Made by a program: the position numbers and the translations under genes
Notes under the pieces: model-generated
Database searches by the model: none
What the model saw: only the letters and a program-made list of their open reading frames with translations
Told to the model about the DNA's origin: nothing
In this document: in pieces, positions 55,330-64,000 of the stretch
Layout of the letters: each line of letters starts with the position of its first letter
Position numbering within the stretch: the first letter of the stretch is position 1
Origin: Mytilus trossulus
Taxonomy: Eukaryota; Mollusca; Bivalvia; Mytilida; Mytilidae
Direction: 5' to 3'
NCBI RefSeq assembly: GCF_036588685.1
Contig: NC_086384.1
Location: 58,634,110 to 58,698,109 of the forward strand
Length of the DNA: 64,000 nucleotides

Positions 55330-55470
55330 GCCAAATGTGGAACAGGAACTGTTTATCCGGTCGGAGCGATTGAGTGCTCCCCATTTTTTGTAGCGGTTTG
55401 TGTTCCTCAAGTTTGAGTTTTCTGTGTACTACTTTGTTACTGTTGTTCGTTTTATTGTCTTTTTTTTAAA
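55330..55470 (+). repeat. Dispersed bivalve repeat fragment
   Basis: 'CCAAATGTGGAACAGGAACT', 'GTCGGAGCGATTGAGTGCTC' and 'GTAGCGGTTTGTGTTCC' form a diverged partial copy of the family seen on the minus strand at 27030-27290. Confidence 0.6.
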
Positions 55471-55587
55471 TCATATCATGTTTAACAGTAACAAAGGAGT
55501 AATATAAAGCCGTGCCTGTTTTTCATTTTAATTGCGACTACCTTGAAAAAAAATATTTCAAAACACACCAGTCTGCTAGAAGATAAA

Positions 55588-56282
55588 TACTAACTCCTTT
55601 GACGATTTGTCATTCTAATCATTTGTTGTTTACCTTGGTGTTAAAACATATGCAAAAACCAATCACACTATTCTGTTTTACACCATTATTTATACCAAAA
55701 AACTTTTATTCTATAATTACAAAAACTTTAACATGCATAAAGTGAATATGCCGTAACACTTTATAATCTAATCCGATAAACCAAATATATGGCGAAGAAT
55801 ACATGTTATGTAATTGAGGGTTTTCATCAAAAGTCTGTTTGTCTTCTGTCGCTTTGTTTGTCTGTGGCTTGATACAAATATCAAGAGGAAATGTTTTTAT
55901 TTGATTTACAATTTGTCCAAGGTTCAGTATTGAGTTATACTGTGTAGGTTATTGATCACAAACACATCACATTCTGTATCTGTCTTCCCCAAACCAGACA
56001 CCTGTAATTCAGTGGTTGTTGTTGTTTGTCTTTTGTCGCTTTGCATATCTGTGATATTTGTCCAAGGTTAAGTATGGGAGGTAAGCAATCGATAAATAAT
56101 ACATCACATTCTTTATGTGTGTGTCCTTAGCCAGACGCCTGTAGTTGTCTTAAAACATAATTAGTTTTCGTTAAATGCTAACTCCTATGCAGATTTGTCA
56201 TTCTAATCATTTGCTGTTTACCTTCTTGTGAAAACATATGCAAAAACCAATCACACTATACTGTTTTACACCATTATTTATA
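55588..56282 (+). repeat. Direct duplication, two ~107-bp copies
   Basis: 55588-55694 and 56176-56282 share 'GATTTGTCATTCTAATCATT' and 'CATATGCAAAAACCAATCAC' to 'TTTTACACCATTATTTATA'. Between them another pair repeats ('TTGTCCAAGGTTCAGTAT' / 'TTGTCCAAGGTTAAGTAT'; 'AACACATCACATTCTGTATC' / 'AATACATCACATTCTTTATG'). The region looks like a decayed tandem structure. Confidence 0.75.
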
Positions 56283-59200
56283 ATTATTTTTCGTTAAATG
56301 CTTTTAGCATAAAAAGTACAAGAAAATAAAGATAAAAAAGGAAAATTCAAAAATGGCAAAATACAAAAGTTAAACATACAAAAATGTGTCCTTCGATCTT
56401 TTAAGGTGTGTTGTATTATTGGCATAGTACCACACATTTCAAACTGGAATCAGCCATGTGAAAGATGTATCACATTGGACTAGAATTTAATATTATTTTG
56501 TTTAAAGTATGATAGAAATAAAATGTAAGGTATACATCGATACATTAAATGTATTAGTACTTTATATTTTTTCTCATTTAGGAGTTGCATGGAGAAATAT
56601 TTAATGAACAGTATAGGCAATAGATAGTAGGGCTACAAAGGATTAAATGAAGAGAGAAAGCATTTATACAAATTTTACAAATATATCATGTTTTGGACCA
56701 GTTTTGCACACACTGGGGAAATATGGTGTTGTAAACCATTATTTCATGTCTTTCATTTAGTGCAGCATTTTAAAAATTCACAACAGAAAGCCTTGTGAAT
56801 AGGATTTTAAAAATTACTATTGAATACATATTGTTTCTCTTGTTTGGAAGAAATACCAGTATAAATACAGTAGCCCTTTTCACAAAAAATCTTATGTGTA
56901 AAAATGATTTTATGATAAAACTATTTAGTTTAATTGTTAAGGAGTATTTTAGACTTACTAGTTTTACATTTAAGAATTTTTGTGAAAATGCCTTCTGGTT
57001 CCCTGGTATGAAGCACAACATTTGGTGACAAATAATTAGAAAAAAATTGTATAACTTTAATTACAAGAATATCAAAAGCCAAATGACCATTGATAATTTA
57101 TATTAACTAGAACACACCCGCGAAATCGCGGCCATATATTTATGGAGACTCTCTTTATACTATATCACTATTCCAATACTTTACTATTCACGGCGGTCAC
57201 TGATTCAGTGGATAATTTTAACTATTGGAATAATAACTTTTATTATCTTTTTACTTTAGATATTCAAGAGGAGACTCAACCTGGACCATCGCATGCTATT
57301 TAAAATCGTTTTTGATTGGTTCCTTTGAATTTATTCTTGAATCTGATTGAAGGGTCATAGACTAATAGTATGTGGAAAACATTAGTTCACTATTAACCTT
57401 TAAGATTGTGATACAAACTTTGGAACAATATTTGAGTACTTAATATATATATATATCTATGCGAATTAGTGCAGTATGATTGTTTTGACATGACTGAGAC
57501 ATGAGAAATAATATATTTGTTATAAAACTTTTTGTTTGTAATTTTTGCAAAAAAGATGAATTTGATTAGTTACAAAGTTATAAATTATTTGTGTACCAAC
57601 TGATAGTGCCTCTGTTGTGTTTCTGGCATTGACCACACAGAAAAATGAAAACAACTATCCTATAAGTTTATACTAAAATATTAACTACTGGTGTATTTTA
57701 CAATCAGAGGCAAATTGAGAAGGGACAGGTAGCCCGGGCCCTATTTTTGAGAAAATTTGGTTGGTTATATAGATAATTTACTGAAGCTTGAAGGGAACGG
57801 GTCCTATCTTAGGCAGCTAGTGGACCCCCACTTATACTTATGGTAATGTCTAGATTCCCCACTGACAATGAGATTGTTTGACACACTATTTACTAAGCGT
57901 TACATTTTGATAAGACATTTTAATGACTTAGTACTTTAGACTCTGTAAGGTGTCTATAAATCATCATCCCTCTGCTCCTATGCCAACACACAGAAAAGTA
58001 TTCCACACAAACGTTTGTTAGGGGCTATCTTGCATTGATGTGTGCTTATAGCTTCAATTTAAGATGAGAACAAAGCATGATTTTTGTGATCCAGAAGATG
58101 TTCAAATGAGGTTTCGCTCTATTATATAGTTTTGTGTTTATGTTCTTTGAGATTCTTTTTTTTTCTTCTCATGAACCATTTCACAATGGTTTTATTTTAT
58201 CTTTCAAAAATCTTTATATGAAGTTCAAAGGTTGCAATATAATAGCATATGGCAGATGCACAAAACACTTGTGATAAAAATAAAATTTTATCAAGGTTGC
58301 ACAGTAGAAATATCACATCAAACTCAAAATTAAGTAAATTTATATAAAGTTGGACTGTAAATATCACATTGTTTGATTACATAGCTATCACCAAAGTATA
58401 TAGCTAACACATTACTGTAGGTTGAACATTGAAAGTAGCACATTTTTTGCTGCAAATAGCATTTACAATGAAATTATTATCTAAAGATATACAACATGTG
58501 CTATGGGTTGAATTGGAGAGACTTATTTACTTGTTGAATATTTCATTTAAAAAGATTGATATTAAATCCCAAATGATTTGGTCCCTCCCAGTGTAACCAA
58601 TCTTTCCTACTTGTGAAAATGAGGGTTTGTATGGTGTTTATCAAATATAGATTAATAAGTGACAAAGGAATAGAGGATCAATAAATAAAGAAGATAGTAA
58701 TGGGCAAAAAAAGAATAGAGAAGAACAACAGCCTCATTAAGTTAGACAGTGTGTGACATTTATACCTTGGGTCTTTAGAATCTTTGGTATGTTTGGATTT
58801 ACATTGTTCCTAGGTACTATTTTAAGCTTATGATTAACACAGATTATTTTGCTGCTTTTTTTTTACACTTTAAACAGTCATTGATGAAATTGGCTATTAC
58901 ACACAAATTATTACGTTTAAATCACTTATTTCCATCAGATAAAGCTGTAATATGATTGGTTAATTGTTGTTTGCTTTATTTCCAGTGGCAAATTTTTCAA
59001 TAATGTTCAGAAAGTTATGAATTTATCTATTTATAATCTTAATGTATTACAGGTTAAAATAGCAAATTAAGTCCTGTTGCATAATGCAAATTGCGTACAT
59101 GATGAAATGTGACTTGACTATATAGTAATTTTATATCTTTATTTTTTATTTGTAAGTACAGAACAAAATTTTGTAAATAAATGAAAAAATATATCTATAA

Positions 59201-59996
59201 ATTCATTTTTATACGTTTGAGTTGTTTTTCATTTTATGACAGAAATCCAGATATATAATACAAATGTCAGAATGCAACTTAACAAAATAAGACAGAAAGG
59301 AAATGGCAATGGAAAATCATAATTCTTGATGCTATTTAGACATTCACAACCTAATTATTTATATTCCTTTTGTCCTTGAGATCGTAGGAAGACTTATCAG
59401 CAAATTATTTTCAAAATGTTTGCTTACCTGGTTCATAGTCTAAAGTTAGCTAACATCAAATTATTACAAAAACAAATTTTGTGAACCCTGCCAGACAGAC
59501 ATGTACACCTTACAATCATAACATGCTTATAGTTGGCCTATTGCATATAGTACATTTATCTAAGAAACAACTTAACCAGGAAAACTGAAGATTGACCAAT
59601 GATCAATAAAAATTGGGTCATGGTCAGATGATAATAAACAGACAGACATATACACCATACATTTTTTCATACACCCAATGTGGCTGATCTCTTGTTTAAA
59701 GTATTAGAAAACAGAACCGTTGAAAATCGAAAAATAACATTGGGCAATGAACCGTGGCAATGAGATTAATGTCAAACAAAACACGCCAGAATGACATCTA
59801 CATCGTTAAATATTTGTGTATACACAAAATATAGTTGACCTATTGCATACAGTATTATAAAATCGGTCCAAAACACAACATCTTTACTTTAACCACTGAA
59901 CCCGAACATTGAAGTCAAGGTCGGATGACATCTATACAAGTTGGACATGTACACCTTACAATAATTCCATAACCAAATATAGTAGACCTATTGTAA
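56283..59996. other. Intergenic, no gene seen
   Basis: AT-rich, stops in all frames. Short opposing frames at 56770-57028 are read on both strands from the same AT-rich bases. A CCGCGAAATCGCGG palindrome lies near 57119, and a minus-strand 'CCAGTGGCAAA' dispersed motif near 58982. Confidence 0.5.
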
Positions 59997-60002
59997 TAGT
60001 AT

Positions 60003-60247
60003 CATACCTGCCAATTTTTCGAAATGCATATGGGGGTTTTGCGTGCAAGATGGCTGTCATAGTTCTAAAAAAAAACTTCAAGGGGGCCTGCAAATACATT
60101 TGATTGTTGTTTTTGGCTTCTTCATACTTTTATAAGCCTAAAGTCATTGTAAAATTAATTGTTTTGTTCTCTTTACTCTTTTAAAATTTCAATTTTGGAG
60201 CCTTCATGGGGGAAATCCCCCGCAAATAGTGACAGTTGGCAGGTATG
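60003..60247. mobile_element. MITE, 245 bp, TAGTAT duplication
   Basis: Inverted ends CATACCTGCCAA (60003-60014) and TTGGCAGGTATG (60236-60247) are perfect over 12 bases. The flanks are TAGTAT on both sides (59997-60002 and 60248-60253). The interior has G-rich blocks ('ATGGGGGTTTTGCG', 'CATGGGGGAAATCCCCCGC') and no frame. Superfamily not assigned. Confidence 0.8.
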
Positions 60248-60253
60248 TAGTAT

Positions 60254-61513
60254 CTGAGATATAGACTGGACTACCAAAACTTTACCTTGTTCACTTATCT
60301 ATGAAATGAGGTCGAGATCAAACTGTTTAACGGACTCTATGGACTTTGCAAGTTAAACATATACCTAAAAAGTTACCCTGTTACTGATAAGTTATAAATT
60401 AGCAATGCAAAATCTTTGTTTTCAAGTAGTCACTGAACCATGAACATTAGGTCTAGGTTTAGAAACTCCATAACACAAGACAGATGTATACAAAGTGTGG
60501 AAGATTCAGGTATTCTGCATTATGAAATATGATTTTTTTAAGAAGTTTGTTAATGCCGCACCCTTCTGGATCGCTTTTAGGTGTCACACCACCAATTACT
60601 CCCTCCAATTTAGAACATATGTGAATATTAAGGCCTACTCTGACAAAAATTAGTGCATTTGAAGTCGTTGTTTACTTAAAATAACCAACAAATTGGCAGA
60701 AATGAAACTTTTGGGGAATGAGAAAATATTAAGACCATTTTCAATTTACTTATTTATGAGTTTGCATGCAAAATTGAGGATTAATGCACTCTATTTAAGA
60801 TTTCCAGAAAACCAGGGGTTATTTTTAGTGGTAGCTATATTCAGAAGACCTCTTCTTTCTTATAAGATGTTTTGAACATCTGGTGAAAATTGGCATATAG
60901 AAAGCTGATACATGCACAATTCAGGATATACCTGGTTTCTATGAGGTTATAAACTTAAAAGTCATATGAAACCTCAAATCCAAAAAAAATATGCATATGT
61001 TTTTTATAACTAAATGGAAAATTTTCATTATACAATTTATTTACATCTACTTTTTTCTGAGGAAAATTCTTTAATTTGTCCACATTTAGAAGAAGTTTAC
61101 TTATTTTTAATTGCTTGCTTCCAGGAAGCAATTCGCCGACATATTTTCCGTATGCATAGTGACCTGAACGTAACCCTTCCCGATAAAATCCGGTGATCGT
61201 AATACGCATGGATCTGTCATTAAGATAAACAATTATCTGATTCTACATGTTAAACACGTGCTCACTACCCATGCTTTTTGTTATTTGTTTACTATAAGGT
61301 TACAATCGGTAAACTTCTGCTTCAAAACACGGCATTTAATGAGCAGCCATATTTGTTAAATCATAACATACAGAGAGCAAAACAATTAACGATTATACGA
61401 TATATTTGCGTAAAAAATGATAAAATCGTGCACAGAGGACTAAGTTAATGATATATACATGCATTGGTTTAAGAATTGGATAATTGGATTATTTTTCAAC
61501 TCTCACTCGTCAC
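60254..61513. other. Intergenic, no gene seen
   Basis: Several opposed short frames (60693-60875, 60955-61209, 61014-61196) overlap one another on both strands. None has motifs or splice context. Confidence 0.5.
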
Positions 61514-61680
61514 TCCACCATTTTCTACATTAGAAAATGCCTGTACCAAGTCAGGAATATGACAGTTGTTATCCAATTCGTTTGATGTGTTTGGACTTTT
61601 GATTTTGCCTTTTGATTTTGGACTTTCCTTTATGAATTTTCCTCGGAGTTCAGTAATTTTGTGTTTTTATTTTTTTCGTT
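61514..61680 (+). repeat. Dispersed repeat 'GCCTGTACCAAGTCAGGAAT', copy 2
   Basis: Second copy of the family at 39960-40140, same orientation, with an internal duplication of 'CTTTTGATTTTG'. Confidence 0.75.
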
Positions 61681-61794
61681 TCATATGACTTTAAGGTAAA
61701 ATATTTTGAAAGCTGTGAAAATTGCAAAATTTGATTGAACAGATAGGGACTTTTAATTGGTGGTCTGACACCTATTACACAGGAAAAATTGCAA

Positions 61795-62029
61795 CATATG
61801 TTTATCATATGTTTTCAAAACATATGAAAAACATATGAAAATCATATGTTTTTCATATGTTTAGGACAAACATATGATAAACATATGTTTACAATCATGT
61901 GTTTACATATGTTTTGAAACATATGAAAACATATGTCAGCAAACATATGTAAACATATGTTTTATGACACATGTAAACATATGTTTGTAAACATATGAAA
62001 AACATATGATTTTCATATGTTTTCATATG
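61795..62029. repeat. Cluster of 18 CATATG palindromes
   Basis: CATATG starts at 61795, 61806, 61821, 61832, 61843, 61854, 61871, 61882, 61906, 61920, 61930, 61944, 61954, 61978, 61992, 62003, 62014 and 62024. Eleven of the 17 gaps are 10 or 11 bases. Spacers are short A or T runs (AAAA, GTTTT). There is no strict tandem unit and the orientation of the spacers varies, so the block is full of nested inverted repeats. Confidence 0.9.
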
Positions 62030-63235
62030 TTTAAAAAAATAAAAATGAAAATTGAAGAAAATGTCAAAATTAGTATTGAAGCATAGATCATCCAACAGCA
62101 GAGCTTTCTAATTCTGAATCATGAACAGAATGTGAAATAAGTGAATGAGTTATAATTAATAGATAATACTATGAATAACTATTCTTTATATAATTTATAG
62201 TTTGTTCTTTTAATTTTCTTTATTGATTACCCCATTATTATCTCTCTGTTCTTTATTATTTATTCTGCATTTTTTTTCTTATTCCCTTTTCTTAAATCCC
62301 TAAACCGTTATCGTTTTGTGCACTATGACACGCAAAACCATGGACGCTCACGCGATCAGCCTCAGCATTCTACAGCTGTTTAGTTAAATTTTAAGAATGG
62401 ACAGAGATAGATTCTACTTCTTCTACTACTTATAAACAGATAAATTGAATTGGGTGACTTGTCCATTAACTAGAAGAAACCGGGGAACGAAACATAGAAA
62501 TGAAAGTACAGAGAAAGTCAACGCAACGAAAGTTCGAAATGTCGAAAGTGGTTTTGTTTTCATGGATTACGTACATTTATGTACCTCAAAAAGGGAACGA
62601 ATGGTAAATATAATTATGCACTTTTTTTTTAATTATAATTGGACAAAAGTAGGAAGATGTGTGTGCAAATTTTTCATAAAAAACAATTTGACTTGATTGT
62701 AAACTCTTGAACGATATTGTAATGTATATATATCCGATAGTAATCAGTAATTGCATTTATTAATCATCTGTTTCATTTATATCTATCATAAGGTTATTTT
62801 TAAATACATCCCAAATAACCATATTTGTAAACTCTGTAGAGATTAGTTAAATTAAAATAAAGGGGGGGGGGGGGGCATCAATACAGTGAATGAATGGATA
62901 GATGTCAGTGAGGTTCTATTACTGATAATAATTGATCCCATTCTTTTCATATAATTTAGATTTATAAAATGTATACTGGATTTTCATACATTGCATACAA
63001 TGTAGCCAAAGATATTTAATGTTAATGTAATTTTTTCCCAAATTTTAATTATGATCAAACCATGCAAACTGAGACCACATTTTGTAAGAAAACACTGTTA
63101 TCAATTGGTTTCCAAGACGAGAATCACATTCTAGCATAATCGAGAAAATCATGATTATTTACATTTGATTGAAGCTCAAATTAATATGAGTGCATGAAAC
63201 TGAAAGTTCTACTTTTACATTGATTAACATGTACT
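62030..63235. other. Intergenic, no gene; G-run
   Basis: AT-rich, with a G homopolymer of about 15 bases at 62861-62876. The frame at 62445-62696 has no recognised features. Confidence 0.5.
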
Positions 63236-63352
63236 TATAGATTATCGTTGATCATCTCAACGAGATTGATTTTCTCGCTTGAGCCGGTACAGCGAAAGTG
63301 AGAAAAGCAATCGAGTTGAGATGACCAATGATAATCTATTTATCGCTATTTT
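63236..63352. repeat. Foldback element, family F, copy 2
   Basis: Inverted relative of 44641-44760: 'ATAGATTATCGTTGATCATC', 'GAGATTGATTTTCTCGCTTG' and 'GCAATCGAGTTGAGATGACC' with 'AATGATAATCTATTTATCGC'. Similarity continues to about 63500. Confidence 0.85.
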
Positions 63353-63633
63353 ACCTATGACGACGTTGTCAATTTCATCATGTTCATGTCAATTTTGTTA
63401 ACAACGTCACGTGGCCTCCTTAGTTTCTAGTGATAATTATTCCATCTCAAGCGAGTAGCATGATATGAAAAATATCACAAAAAAAGATCAAACGAAAAAT
63501 GCACAAAATATAGATAATTAAATGTACATGAAAATATAAAAAAAAAAAAGGATGTGTTTGACATGGTTGTCAATAATCATATTTGATTTTTGGTGTATAA
63601 ACGCCACTTTTCAAAAACGCATTTAACCAATTT

Positions 63634-63849
63634 TAAGGCGGCCAGTTTTTATTGGTGGAGGAAGCTGGAGAAAAACCACCAACTTTCAATGGGAAAACTG
63701 ACAATCGGAATCCTAGTCAATTAAGATTGGAGTCAAGTGCACCTGTGCTAGTCTGTACTAGTAGGGTTCTTACTCACAACCTCAGTGTTGACTAACTAGT
63801 GATTTAATACAGTAGTAACTACATAGACCACTCAGCCACCGAGGCCTGC
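63634..63849 (-). mobile_element. tRNA-derived SINE
   Basis: On the minus strand the 5' head reads GGCAGGCCTCGGTGGCTGAG then TGGTCTA. It contains a box A (TGGCTGAGTGGT, 63827-63838) and, about 50 bases on, a decayed box B (GTTGTGAGTAAGAACCC, 63764-63780; intact tRNA-type would carry GTTCGAA). The body continues 'TCCAATCTTAATTGACTAGG', 'TCCACCAATAAAAACTGGCC'. A Ser/Leu-tRNA-like head fused to this body is a widespread molluscan SINE by recognition. The mutated box B suggests an inactive copy. Confidence 0.7.
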
Positions 63850-64000
63850 CAACAATTATAAGTTAAAATACAAGTACAAATGTAGTCCAAATAATTATGA
63901 AATCTTGAAAGCTATTATACTTAATTTTATATATATATTTACATCTATGTCACAGAATGGCGTCAATGCAAAAATTAAAAATTGCCTTTCTAGACGTCAA
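63850..64000 (+). repeat. Dispersed-repeat start at window end
   Basis: 'TAGTCCAAATAATTATGA' (63883-63900) is identical to 19513-19530 and is followed by a diverged continuation (CTTG.A.GCTAT). It is cut by the window end. Confidence 0.5.

Noticed and set aside
56770..57028. Opposed frames on both strands
   Set aside because: Same AT-rich bases read both ways; no supporting signal.
63764..63838. tRNA gene candidate from box A/box B spacing
   Set aside because: Box B is mutated, no cloverleaf can be drawn, and the body continues as a dispersed SINE.

Overview
The window looks like nuclear DNA of a bivalve mollusc, most probably a Mytilus-type mussel. It is AT-rich, has no operons, and its clear genes are split by GT-AG introns. 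It carries many interspersed repeats that I recognise as abundant in mussel genomes: the 'AAGATGTGGTATG' SINE-like family, the 'TATGCCCCAT' family, the 'TTGCCACTGGACGTT' motif and a tRNA-headed SINE. This assignment rests on recognition, not on a database search. No rRNA, canonical tRNA, CRISPR array or bacterial-type gene was seen.

Layout. 1-1345: the last exon of a glycine-rich protein between two inverted repeat arms, then the 3' end of a dead LINE on the minus strand. 2.6-25.6 kb, with an outlier at 29.3-29.6 kb: a satellite field of about 53-bp monomers, organised in its core as 161-bp three-monomer units. It is split by a 3.3-kb TIR element (3477-6793, TA duplication), a 0.5-kb SINE-like copy (10411-10952) and a 5.5-kb TIR-bounded segment (18676-24213). 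25.6-31 kb: dispersed repeats and a frameshifted tyrosine-recombinase exon. 31.05-31.87 kb: a minus-strand NHL-type beta-propeller exon. 33.4-38.6 kb: a second, unrelated satellite with a 40-bp unit.

38.9-46.6 kb holds the best gene of the window. It has five minus-strand exons whose splice sites and reading phases all agree and encodes about 566 aa. It is a DZIP3-type HEPN protein with a degenerate first HEPN-like module, a second one with an intact R-x4-H motif, and a C-terminal alpha/beta region. Proteins of this kind and NHL/TRIM-like proteins are expanded families in bivalves and are often discussed in connection with RNA-directed or innate immunity; a role here is inference. The NHL exon lies downstream on the same strand and in a compatible splice phase, so it could be the end of a separate gene or an alternative 3' end.

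46.6-64 kb has no gene I can support. It holds a 2.3-kb element with 238-bp terminal inverted repeats and perfect 5-bp target duplications (49182-51490), several foldback palindromes (one family also present in intron 2 of the HEPN gene), a 245-bp MITE with a 6-bp duplication (60003-60247), a 236-bp cluster of 18 CATATG palindromes at near-helical spacing (61795-62029) and a tRNA-derived SINE (63634-63849).
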